DNA from: Phascolomyces articulosus | Lineage: Eukaryota; Mucoromycota; Mucoromycetes; Mucorales; Lichtheimiaceae | Direction: 5' to 3' | DNA length: 64,000 nucleotides | NCBI GenBank assembly: GCA_025677815.1 | Contig: JAIXMP010000058.1 | Coordinates: forward strand, 87,315-151,314 | Shown: piece by piece, positions 23,632 through 35,514 of the stretch | Layout: every line of letters begins with the position of its first letter | How positions within the stretch are numbered: the stretch's first letter is position 1 | Made by a program: the position numbers and the translations under genes | The notes under the pieces: model-generated | Told to the model about the DNA's origin: nothing | Database searches by the model: none | Seen by the model: the letters and a program-made list of their open reading frames with translations, nothing else

Positions 23632-24560
23632 TTTTTTATTTTATTTATACCTAATGATTTATTTATTCAATAAACTAAAATGTTCGTCTTTTTTTTTTTA
23701 TTACCATTTCATAGAATACGATTAGACTTGTTGTGCGTGTTTTTTTGGAGTTGTCCTTTTTTTCTTTTTTTTTCTTACTCTCGTTGACGTGTTTTCCGTG
23801 TGTGTATGTCTTGTCGCTTCCTCCTCCGCTGCCTTTTGGCTTTTTTTTTTCTTTCGTGTGTGTGCTTCGTTGCCGGTGCTTTTTTTTACAGCTGCCTCGA
23901 GTTGAGGTTATGGTAAGTTTATAAAAAAAATAACTCTTGGAAAAAAAATGTTTATTGCCTGGTAACTTATTAATAATTGACTTGTTTTTATCTATAGGCT
24001 GTGGTGCTCTACAGCTCTGTGTGTGTGGTAATTTGGTTGATGCACGACCAATCCCGTTTGGCTTTCTTTTGGTGTCTGCCGTTACCGGTGGTTATGGTAA
24101 GTCAACATAAAAAATACAATATATATAGTTTATTATGAAATGGTTTGCTAATAAATAATTACTTGAATAATTATACAGACACGGTTGTGATGTGTTGCGT
24201 TCGTTTTTGCCAGGTGGTTGGCATATTGCTTGCACTTGCGTGTGTTGTGCTTCTGTGTTCTGTTGGCTAGTGATGCGCCAGTGTCATAGTAAGTTCATTA
24301 TACTTTATACTTTATATATTATATATTGTTCAATGAAATATTGCTTGGAAAGTATGATACTGATCAATAACCGATATATTTATTTATTATAAATAGACGT
24401 TGCCGTGTTCGTGTGTGTGCACGTGTTTGGAAGTTCTGGTTTGCCTGGGTCGACATGTAACTTGCTTTTCTTTGGCGAGGCGGATTGGCAATAGGCACCT
24501 TGGTGGATGGGGTCTCTTTGGATTCAAAGGTATGAGAGGAGAAAAGGAAGTTCAAGGGCA
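23624..24560 (+). other. Ladder of GTAAGT-bounded, GT-rich non-coding exons
   Basis: Downstream of the 21807 gene, splice-like pairs recur: donors GTAAGT at 23624, 23911, 24096 and 24289; acceptors at 23714 (TTTCATAG), 23998 (TATCTATAG), 24179 (TTATACAG) and ~24396 (TATAAATAG). The intervals between donors are ~185-290 bp. Between them lie GT-rich segments of ~100-200 bp, while the putative introns are AT-rich. No single reading frame passes through all of them: joined to the upstream ORF, the first one stops after three codons. A multi-exon 3' UTR, a long non-coding RNA or a decayed gene are all possible. Confidence 0.4.
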
Positions 24561-25290
24561 TGGTACGGTTGTTCTGCACTATAATCATCGGGGGGAATGA
24601 AGGGGTGTAGGTATGTTGCAACTTGGGCTCTGGTCATAAGGACGAGGGGTTGTGGTGGAGAGAAAAGAAAAGAGTGGACTTTTTGTTTTCGTTTACCTTT
24701 TGTGTTTTGGTGGGGTTCATAGGGGGTATATCGTTGGAACACCGGAAGATCTTGGATTTGCAACGACAGGTTTCTCCGTCTAAATGATAACAAGGCTCAT
24801 TCGATACATATGCTATTTTACGGTAAGCTTATTTTTTTATTTAATTTTGCATTATTATTACTATATTATTTAAATTAGAACATTTTTACTAATCAATATT
24901 TTTATTTATTTTTGCGGTTTATCTTTATAATAACTTGTTCTTGTTCTACAAGAATAAATTATTATAAAGAGAAAACTCTTAGGTGGATTAAGACCGGAAG
25001 CATAACAAGTTGTTATCATTTCACGTTTATATACTACTTACAGTTTGTAAATCCTCCCAGATCTTTCTAAAGTTCCTTTTCATATATCCTACGAACCCCA
25101 TCAAAACACAAGAGGTAAGTGAAAACAGAAAGTTTGCTCTTTTCTTTTCTTTCTGCCGCAATTCCTTGTTCTTCTGGCTATCCCAAGTTGTGATATACCT
25201 ATACTCCTTCATTTCTGGTGGTTATAGTACAGAGAAAGCATATTATGTTCTTGTTCTTCCTTTTCTTCTCTTGTACCTTTGGGTTCAAAG
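24516..25290. repeat. ~280 bp imperfect inverted repeat with ~216 bp spacer
   Basis: The left arm (24516-24793) read in reverse complement aligns along its whole length with the right arm (25010-25290). Shared blocks in order are TTGTTATCATTT, GATCTTCC/GATCTTTC, GAACCCCA-CAAAACACAA-AGGTAA, CTCTTTTCTTTTCT, CCTTCATT, GATTATAGTGCAGA/GGTTATAGTACAGA, CTTCCTTTTCT-CTC and TACCTTTG--TCAAAG. By eye, similarity is roughly three quarters. Transcribed, it would fold into a long hairpin. No transposase or terminal duplication was seen. Confidence 0.75.
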
Positions 25291-25468
25291 GGATTTCCCT
25301 GAAGCTGGGGTTGTCCTATTTGTCAATTTGAGCATGTTGCGTTCTGTTGGCAATCATACGCATGATGGGAAGTGTGTGTGCTTTAACCAGGTTAATTCAG
25401 AGTGGAAAAAGACGTTTTTATTTTCTTCGTGGAGGAAGAAGGGAAATAAATGGATACGTGGTGTGGAT

Positions 25469-25815
25469 GATCATGTCGGACAACGACTGATTTTGACCCT
25501 AACTATGGCAAGCTATTGTTTGTTATTTAGTAAGGAGAAGGAAATAAGTCGGAAGCAGACAGAATTTCTGTTAAGGCCATCCTGCGGAAGGTATTATTCA
25601 CTTTATGTGTCAAAGGAAAAATGCCGATTTTTTCCTTTCTGGAGGAGGAGTACATGTTGGTGGATTGTTTGATCATGTCGAGCAACGACTGATTTTGACC
25701 CTAACTATGGCAAGCTATGCTTGTATATTAGTCAAGGAGAAGGAAATAAGTTGTGAGCTGGCAGAATTTCTGTTCAGGTTATCCTGTGGAAGGTATCATC
25801 ATCCTATACATTATA
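25469..25815 (+). repeat. Two-copy direct repeat, 202 bp period
   Basis: GATCATGTCG..CAACGACTGATTTTGACC starts at 25469 and again at 25671. Similarity continues through AGGAGAAGGAAATAAGT, CAGAATTTCTGTT and GGAAGGTAT-AT for about 140 bp. The first ~40 bp of each copy is nearly identical. The repeat sits directly right of the inverted repeat. Open frames in both copies translate the shared block the same way (QRLILTLTMASY), but they are in different frames relative to each other, so no joint protein is supported. Confidence 0.75.
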
Positions 25816-28091
25816 TATTCGAGAGAAAAAAAAAGAATCCCATCTTTGGCTTGATTGAAATTTATTGTGCTATGGTATCAGTTCTGGCGACCTGGAATCG
25901 TGAAACTCTTTTTATTTTACTTTTCACATGTCCAATCCTTTGTTCCGAAGAGAGGAGAGGATAACCTTCACAATCTAACTTTATTTTTTTAGGGTTGGTT
26001 TGATTCTACCTGGCTTTCATTTCATGTTGACCATATAGGTATTATCTACGTGTGGGGTGAAGGTGAAACTATTTTGATTTTTCTTTTTCTTTATGAAAAA
26101 AAGAGTTAGTTTAGAAAAAGAATAGCAATATTTTTTTTATCATCCATCGATACAGTCAATAACTTATTCCAAGTCTGTGCTGATCTTCTGGGCATTTCTC
26201 CAAGTCATCCAAAATTTCATGAAATGTTCCAGCTGAACACTACGGGTCGACCTTCTGACTTGGTGGTGTTATATTATGCTACATACATATTATCGATACT
26301 ATGTGTATTTTTCACCAAGTGTTGACTGAATCAAGACGGGAATGAATAACAGTGTATGCTGCTGCAAATATATATTATGTGTATGTTCCTTATCCGTCAA
26401 GTGTACCTGAAATCAAGAAATTACAACAATCCAAAACAAAAGCATCCCAATTCAATCAATGTTGGCACATCTTTCCAGTCAATATTGGTTTGTGATCTGT
26501 CATTCAAAGCGACAAAAACAATGAAGAAATACGTACCTGGTTATATCAACTACACTTTGACCGAATCAAGAAGAGGAACATATGACATACAAGGAACCAA
26601 ATCCCAAAAATCCTGATACCATCTGACAACAACAAATCACTCATTCTACTATTTCAACAACCCAACAAGGTCAAATCAAGTCTTTTGTTGTCTTTGGTAT
26701 CATAATTTGGTGTTTTTTTTCAATGACGGAACACCAAAAATCATCTATTACTACTACTACTTGGCGAGTTAACTTTTCATGGTAACCACAAGAAAAGAAA
26801 AAAGTGGTCAATTGTAACAAATTACACTATAATGGGAAACGATAGCAATGGATGATATTCAAGATGTGTCAATCAAAATCAACAAGAACCATCATCATCT
26901 TTCCATCATTCGTTTGCTTATTTTATTGCGTTGGCAGCAGTCGCAATACTTTTTGGGATTTGGTTCCTCATCCGATCAACGATTATGGTGAATGGCGATA
27001 ACTACAATCTGTCAAAACACAAGTCCTTGTATTAAAATTGTCTATTATTACCATCATTCATCATAATCCAATGTTGGTGACAAAGGGATTAACCTTCAAA
27101 AAACAAAATCAATTATTATCAAACAAGAAGTCAAGGTATATACATTGTTGGTCAATCTCAAATCGTTCAAGACGGCGCAAACTATATATCCATCAACTGA
27201 ATTATCAAGATACTACTTTCAAGGTTGGCAGGACCGGAAAACTATTTCATCTCGAACAAGTAACTCGATATAGTTGTTGTATACTATTATACATTCAACC
27301 GAAGAAAAGCATGGTTTTTTCGTAAACGTAACCATCTAGCAAGATCAAGTTTTCCTGATATCATTATGGCGTATGATTTATTTTCAAGACTATTATTTGA
27401 TATACTTGGATATGAACGTGATCAATTATTACACACATTGTACACACACACACACATATATCTTGGATGGGACAAATATTTATACTGCGCACACGCGAAA
27501 TATTTTGAAAAGTCCACACACACACACAACATATCCAAGTATATCAAATGAATGGTTCCGGTCCTGTCTTTTTCCGATGACAATATACCCAAAGAAAAAC
27601 AAAAAAAAAAGGTACGTTTGTTAAAATATTAATATATATTCATTTACTGGAAATGATGGTAGCATGGTTATATGTCTGTGATTATGGCTTCAAAAAAAAA
27701 AAGATATATAAAAAAAACAAAAGCAAAAGCAAAAGCAAAAGCAAAAGCAAAAGCAAAAGCAAAAAAAAAAAAAAAAAAAAAAAAGTATCTTTAAATCCCC
27801 AAACATACAAGCAACTCTTCTCTCTCTCCAACAGAACTATCAACCAAAAATTATTCGGTGACGATGGTGTATTGATTGACAATGAACAACCGAAACTCAA
27901 TACAAAAATTCCAAAATATCATCAACAAAAAATCAAAACAAGAACATCGATAGCATCATTGATATTTACAAAAATATTCTCTTTCAGTAAGTTTATATAA
28001 AATATTTCATTCCATATACTTATATACAACATAATGGATGAGTAGATGCTAAAATGTTATAAATCTACACTGAAATAGATTATTTATTGAC
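25816..28091. other. Region with weak ORFs and simple repeats, no gene resolved
   Basis: Weak plus-strand ORFs (26356-26616, 27038-27325, 27366-27551, 27653-28000) lack recognised domains. The sequence shifts from GT-rich (left of ~25900) to AC-rich on the same strand. Splice-like donors occur at 27611 (GTACGT) and 27987 (GTAAGT). CA-repeats lie near 27437-27450 and 27510-27520. The hexamer array is listed separately. Confidence 0.35.
27717..27784. repeat. (AAAAGC)7 hexamer array followed by A24
   Basis: Seven AAAAGC units (27717-27760) run into an uninterrupted A-tract. On the plus strand this would read as a Lys-Ser-Lys-Ser repeat then poly-Lys, but the surrounding frame is not convincing as a gene. 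Confidence 0.85.
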
Positions 28092-28519
28092 ATGAAGCAA
28101 ACTTTACTACGCATAAAAAGATTCTCAAGTTATCATCTTTCTAATATACAACTCCCCCTCACTTGGTCGTCTGCAAAATACACAGTAAGTTTTTCTTATA
28201 TTATTTTCCCATATATCTCATTTCAAGAAAATGTTTTAGTATTAATGTACTTTGCATATTAGAAATTCGGACGAAAATGCAAAAATAAAAAGGAAAAAAT
28301 AGATATTCAAAGCATTCCTTTTTTTATGCCTTCAAAAATCCACATCGATCCAGTAAGTTTTCTTAATAATGTTCTTTCAAATCTAGAACATGTCGGTTGT
28401 ATATATATCGTATATATAACGATAGATGATGAAACAATCTTAGCTAATATCTTATACATTTACAACAATATTAGAACATGATGGATGAAACCACATATTC
28501 AAAAACAAAAAACACATAA
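28092..28519 (+). CDS. Candidate three-exon small ORF (75 aa), tentative
   Basis: Possible exons are 28092-28184, 28263-28352 and 28475-28519. Both introns have GTAAGT donors and ATTAG acceptors and fall in phase 0, so the frame stays open from an ATG to TAA. The deduced peptide is basic in its middle (FGRKCKNKKEKID) with no recognised domain, signal peptide or membrane segment. Another GTAAGT/TAG pair follows (donor 28566, acceptor ~28661), so these may be exons of a non-coding transcript instead. The call rests only on phase consistency over 75 codons. Confidence 0.22.
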
Positions 28520-31500
28520 AAGAAATTACAATTTACAATTACATACAAGAACAATCAGTCCAACAAGTAAGTTGTTATCATATATATAATGTTTTTTATT
28601 GTTAAAGTAACATATACCATAAAGATTCTAATAATGTATATTATTTTGCTCATCATGTAGATTAAATATGAACTAATCAGAAACCAAGACAAAGACGAAA
28701 AGAAAATGCTCACAAGCATCAAATTCAAAAGGACTACTACGTATAATTCATTTTAAGCAAGAACGAAAAACAAAAAGAAAAAAGAAAAACTCCAACGTCA
28801 AGATATCAACATCGTCGACCGATTAAAGCAAATTCATACTATTTAACTTCATTATTGCATATCATCAATACGTATTCTTCTAATGGAATCAAGATCAGTT
28901 TTAATACTCCAATACTTCTCTACTAACATTCAATCACAAAAAAAAAAAAACATAAGCGATCATCATCACAGACAAATAACCAGTTACTAACATTTTCAGG
29001 ATTATCTAGATAGGTATTATTATTTTTGCAATTGTATTCCTATTCAAATATCATATCTAGATATCAAAAACATGTATAAAATACACCAACATTTAGCTAG
29101 AATAAATAACAACACGACAAACGATAAACTAGTAATTAATTAATAAATAAATAAATTGGGTATATTGATCATTCATTTAATCAAAGCATAAGAAGAAGTA
29201 TAAGAATTTTTAATATTGACAATAATGACCAATTTAAAATAGCAATGTAAATAATTATTTAAGGAATTCTTTTTCCATTCTGAAAATACTGCCGGTTGTC
29301 AACCAAAAGGTTGATATCCTCCATTCCTAAAATAGAAGAGTGGTTGTCAATCATTCTCAACATGCATAATCACTGGGGTATTGGTGTGCAGAAACCGATA
29401 CGGAATCTGAAGGACACGATTACTTTTTTTTTAATACACATAATATCTAGAATAGATTCATGACAGAATAGATAAAAAAAATATTAAAACCATCCGATGC
29501 ATCACATTTCTATGTATGATTTTCCATATATAGTTTATGCTTTGTATATAAACCTTACTCTCTCCACATATGGGGGGTGGGTCTTCTCCATTTAACATTA
29601 TCAGTTTCTTGATATTATTCGTTGATCAACCAATTTTAAAGCTATAAATATAGAGAATGGTTTAAACTGACATGTATTATTTGCTGCTATTAAATAAAAA
29701 GTAGTTGGATAAAAAAAAAAGTTATTGATAAGGGTCATTAGAAGATGCGGAATAAATATGCGTTATACGTATATACAACATATTGCCTACATAATAACCT
29801 TTCAAGTGTTTCATCTTTTTTTTCTAGTTTCCATTTTGCATTCCATCTATCATTTTTTAAAATATTAAATGCATTATCAAGTATAGAAAAATCTGGAGAG
29901 GTGTACACAAATATTTCGGGATGCAACATTTCAAATGATTTTGAACATAAACCGATATTGTAATTTTGTGGGTAAACCCCAACAACGAAGATTATGTATC
30001 GCCTTGGTTTCTATCCAAAACTTTTGAAACTGTTGCGAATTAAGCTCCTCAGCAAAAATTTCGTAGTTTGCTGGCATAATATTTATCTGTTTAGCTATTA
30101 TACAGTTTCTTTTCGATTTAAGCATCCCTACCTTTACTTACATTGCTACAGTATATAAGGGGAATTATTTAACTGTTGTTATGGTGAGGCAATATGGTAC
30201 TTGTAATATACTTTTGACAAAAGGTGACATATACAGTCTTCGATGGGGCGTGTGAAAAAATTCTCACCCCTTTCTCCTATTTTGACATCATCTTGAGATT
30301 GGTTGCAGTAAGTGCATTTTATTTTGAATTCTTTGTTATAATTTGATTCTCATCATTAACACTATTTTTATCATGCAAGCACGAAAATGATCAGTATTTC
30401 TCCTATGTAAAAGCCGTGGTGTATGATTAAAGTAGTAGCGTAAATAGCGCAATCTTATCTGAATGTAGTAGTATGGTACTTTTCAGAATAACATATTATA
30501 GCCACTTACTCAAGAGATCAATATATCCCAAACCTACGCAAAGTATCTTCATAGAGATCCACAATGCTTTTTTTTTTTTTGAGGATCAGTAGAAGCTAAT
30601 TTTTATAAATTGATATTCTAAGAATGGAACATTCAAACTGTTTTTTTTAAAAAAAATATATTTCTCACTTACCATGAATTTCAGCAAATAGACAGCATCT
30701 TTATTGATGTACGTAGTACTACATCTATAACCCATGGATGGTTTATACATATATAGGTTTACATAATATAAAATGGACCACCAAAAAAAAAAAGACTTGT
30801 ATTTACTGACAAGCACATTCATTTTTACCTAATATCCGTCAAGCCATCTTATTTTTTTAAACCTACGTAACAAATGATTTAATTTTCCCTTTCTTCATCA
30901 TCCCTCCTATTTATATTCGATATAGTTTTCTACTTGTTGAATTCTGTTGTACATCCATCCGTCCATCCGTTCCATACTTTTGGCTCGCCTCTTACTAGTA
31001 GTATTAATGAAAGAATCAGAAATAATATATAAATAAAAAAGCACCTAAGCCCTATGTTCTAATTATAAAGACTTGCATCTTCTTCTTTTGTACCAATTAA
31101 GAGATTTTTTTTTGTCCTTATTCATCGTCCTATGACTACCAGCGTCATTATTACACATTTTTTTTTATCCCTTGTAAACTTTGCTCATTATTATTATTAT
31201 TATGCTGTTAGTTAGTAAAAACTTAATGGTAGTAGCGTAAATAATTTTGATCATTAGGAGGTAAAATCAAGTATAATAGAATGACATGAACTTAATGATG
31301 AATGGTAATGCTAAGACCGCGGAGGAATGTCTGTCAACAACACTATTATTACCCGAAATGAATCACCCTTCATCATGATAGTAAATACCTATTATATAAA
31401 AGTTAATATAAGTATCAAGAAGTAGTAGTGTTATATTAAAAGTGGTCATTTCACTCTTGTTTGTAAGGTTGCTATAAATTTACCTGAAACACATGTTATA

Positions 31501-34412
31501 TATACTTGTCGGCTCTATCTTTAAAAAGGTACATAGTTAAATGATAAATCACCTTGGAGTAGTAGTGAATTATCTTAATTTGGAAAATATAACATTCAAG
31601 TGTGATGGGTGACATACTTTTTACGTATATCAAATCTAAACTTTCTATTTTATAAATAAAATACGTAAATATTAGATAAACTTCCAGGGCAAACTTTTTA
31701 TTAAAATTATTGTTCAAAAGAAAAAAAAACTATAATAACAATCTTCTTCTTCATCATTACCATCATAGGATACTTCAATTCTTCTAATTGATGTCCGTTG
31801 TCTCGGTATTATATAATAACGGGCTTAGATTATTTATTGAAAAAGTGATCATCGTTGCCTTCTTTCGTAAATGAAAAAAAGGGGGTCAGTGCTTGAGGTT
31901 TTGGAGTAATAAAAAAAAAAAGATCGACGGGATTTATGACAGAAAGTTTTTGATTGAAATCGTGAAAAGTTTCCGTTTTTGATAAGAAAAAAAAAACTTT
32001 ACAAGACTGACAAGTTAGACTAGCCAACAATCCAAAAATAAAATAAAATAAAAAAGTAGCCTCACATGTTGTTCCTAACGACTTTTTGTATTACCTTGAA
32101 AAAAAAAAGCATGGGCTTTATTTTGTTGATGATGGTGATACAAAAACACACATGCATGATATTTGGGAATATGATGACTATTTGTATCCGTCAATAAATA
32201 AGTAATAAATAAATAAATAATCAATAAAAATAAATATAATTTTGTATTTACAACAACAACAACAACAACAACGAACTTTATTTTGATTACTCGATCAAGA
32301 CAAGTTCTTCATCTTCTTCTTCCTAATGAGAGAAAAGAGAGATCGGTAAGTTCGGTAAAGTGATTCCGCAATTTTATGTTTATTGTTTTATATATTGAAC
32401 GATATAATAATAATAATAACAGTAATAATAAATAATTATATAATAATAGGGTTGCCAAGCATAAACATGTTAATTAAGGAGTATTCTATTTTTTTTAAAA
32501 GTTATTGTAACGTTAAAAGGAAAGTTCGTTCATGATGCTATTGTATCATTGGTGGGCTATCAGATAGTCCAATAATAGTACCTCAATGTTGTTTTTTTTT
32601 CTTTACGTTAGATATATATATTCTTTATGTCTTCTTTTATTTATTAAAGAAGACCCAAAAGTAAAGAAAAAAAAAGGGGGTGGAGGAGAAGGAGGGGAAA
32701 GAAGAGGAGAAGAAGACAAAAAAAAACAGTGTATAGAGTTTAAACAAAAAAAGAGGAAGGGGATATCTCTTTTATATATATATTATTACGATGATTATTA
32801 TTGTTGTTACTTGTTGTGTTGTTGTTGACTAGTTTTGTTTGATGTTATCTTTATCATCATCATCCAGGGAAAGAATATGATTCTATTGACATTTTTTTTA
32901 ATGAAAAACAGGGTTGTATCAATAATAATAGATTGATTTATTTTCTAATATCTTGTAAAATCACTTCTTCAACAGAATGCATAAAAAAAGGAGTCAATTG
33001 TCAAGTCAGTAATAAACATCAAGAAAACAAGAGCTTACCATTGTAGTGGAACTAAACTATACTTTTTCTGATCCGAGTACTACTCTTTGTAATAAAGCTT
33101 AATGAGTGATTCTTGCCTTATTTATATAATCCATTATAAGAACGCCACCCAATTGTCGGATGATCCCAAAAATAACCCCTACTCACATATATATAATCAC
33201 TTATGCAGCAGCAGGTACCAAAGTATAAGTTTTGCATTAGACAAAAAAACTCCGTTTGCAAACAAAATGAGTGGTTTGTTCTTTCAAATAAAAGAAAACG
33301 TATTACTATTATTATGATTATCTAGAAATGACGATGATGATATATATATAAATATATATCGTTATAGGATGAGTTGATTACTCCTCGTTCTTTTAAACTT
33401 CTCATCATAGTTGTTCTTCTTTCCCCTTTCATATGGTTCTTCTTTTTATTTCATATGTTTTTATTTCTCCTAAAGGGAATAGACCATCATCATCATAATA
33501 ATAGTAAAAATGTCTTTATTATTATTATTATTTGGATCTATTATGATATAAAAAGAATTTGACAGTTGTCATAATTGTTCATAAAAGTTATATATATTTA
33601 TTATAAATAAAGAAACTCCCTTTCTCTTGTCATCTTGTCGTTTTTTTTTTTTTTTTGACAGGTTATCATACGAGTAAGTAATAAGTTGTAGTACAGCTAA
33701 CTATAAAAATTGATATAAGACCGAGAGTGGGAAAAGTATTTAAAGTAATAATATTATTAGAACCTCCTTATTTCTGTTTGAATTGGGTGGCTACAAGTGG
33801 CTCCTTGATGATTGTTATTATTATTATTATTATTATTACTATTAGCATCATCATTAGCATCATCCTCTTTATAATTCAACCTCTTATTTCAAACGATCGT
33901 AAATAGTCAACCCCTTCTAATGTCTTTTTTATTCCCCTTTTGTTTATACTATTTTCAAATCTATAAAGATTTCCTTTCTTCCTTTAAGGCATCATTATCT
34001 TATTCTCCTCGATTTTCACCCCCTCCCTTCTTTTATTCTAGCCCCCCTTCCCTTTCATCCAATTCTTACTCTCCCTCCCCCCAAGATAATGTATGTCCTA
34101 ATCTCGCGTCAATTGGTAACAATATTTACTATTTGTTTACAAAAAAACATATGAAGTTTTTTTATGTATTCTCAATGTAAATATTTATTCATTCTATTAG
34201 TAATTACACTACCAATTATAAATGTTTATGGTTCTAGGCTTTCTCTATTGATATATATTATTATATAAATTTTTGTTTTAAACTTCTTTTGGATTATTTC
34301 ATGTATTGACAGATCAACGATCGCCTCCCCCTTCTTTATAGTCATCATATTATATATCTATATATCTATTCTCTCTCTCTTCATAATACATAAATACTAT
34401 TACTACTCTATG

Positions 34413-34443
<31 letters not shown>

Positions 34444-35514
34444 TCCCTTCATACTTTTTACTCCTCATGTATATCATCCATTTCCCCCCCTCCCCCAACT
34501 ATTTCCCTCCCCCTCTTTGTTCATAACAGTATTATAACTTTATACACGGTTGATGTCCATTGTCTATATATATATGATTCACTTGCTTCTATTTACCTGA
34601 TCGGTTTTGAACGGTTGTTGGTATAGGCTGTGCAATGCTGAGCGAAAAGATAAAAGAATATTTGACCTCCTTAGCCCTTCATGTGTTTTTTTTTTCAATT
34701 TTGTTCAGTGAGCTTTATTTTATGAAATCGCATTGTGTTATGAAATTATTTTACAATGCTGATAATAATAATAATGATGATGATGATGGATTTATTATCT
34801 TTTGTAACTCATGTGTTTCCATCTGCTTTTTTTTTCTCCGCTCTCTCTTTTTTTTTTTTACTGTTGCTTTTTTCCCTTTTCTCTCTCATCTTTCCCCTTT
34901 TCCTCCTTCAGATCACACGCTTACATACATTTAAACAAGAGCTTTAATCATCATCATCATCATTAGCTTATATTCTATATAACTATTTGATTTCTCGATT
35001 AATTATATACGAAAAAAAAAGAACTTGACAACGAGACAATCCAATTCAACTATTATATAAACACACACACACACTCCCTGTGACGTTATATTTGCTTAAT
35101 TATTATATATAAAAACCAACTTTGATTTGTTTTCTTCTTTTCCTTCTCTCTCTCTTCCCTTTTTTTTTCTTCCTTTCACTTTCTTTATTCATAATCACAC
35201 CGCGCATTACTTTTTAATATTTCACACACTCAACAAAATCATCTTCTTAATTTCCTCTTCTCACACTTTCATCATTCTTCATCATTATCATTATATCAAA
35301 AAGTACTATTTTTAGCATTTGCATATCCTTTTAAACAAGCCCTCAAAGGTAAATTTGTTGTTGTTTTTTATCATCTGTGAATGTTTTCAAACATATTTAT
35401 TGTATATATCAAAATAGTTTCCACATTTAAAACGATCTACATTTTTCAAAAAAAAAAAAAAAAAAAGAAAAATACACACACACATATATATAACTCTGTG
35501 ACTCTTCTTTAATC
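28520..35514. other. ~7 kb without a supported gene
   Basis: AT-rich DNA with many homopolymers and simple repeats: ATT/TAT triplets near 31190-31202, 33810-33840 and 34768-34786; CT dinucleotides 34412-34441; CAA triplets 32250-32272. A long pyrimidine-rich tract (about 33920-34140 and 34830-35300) lies upstream of the CP2 gene and probably belongs to its promoter or leader. At 32281-32325 on the minus strand a tiny acidic open frame ends in EEEDEELVLIE after a CATTAG acceptor, but no companion exon was found. Confidence 0.45.

Noticed and set aside
25010..25672. 220-codon ORF overlapping the right arm of the inverted repeat
   Set aside because: No ATG-supported start context or recognised domain. 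The similarity to the opposite-strand ORF 24524-24793 is explained by the inverted DNA repeat, and the frame is not kept across the 202 bp duplication.
27653..28000. Lys-Ser repeat ORF of 115 codons
   Set aside because: It is driven by the AAAAGC hexamer and A24 tract. The remainder has no domain and no consistent splicing to neighbours.
32281..33060. Possible small minus-strand gene with an ATG followed at once by a donor (33039) and an acidic last exon (32281-32325)
   Set aside because: No coding exon could be found between the two sites, so the pieces do not form a gene.
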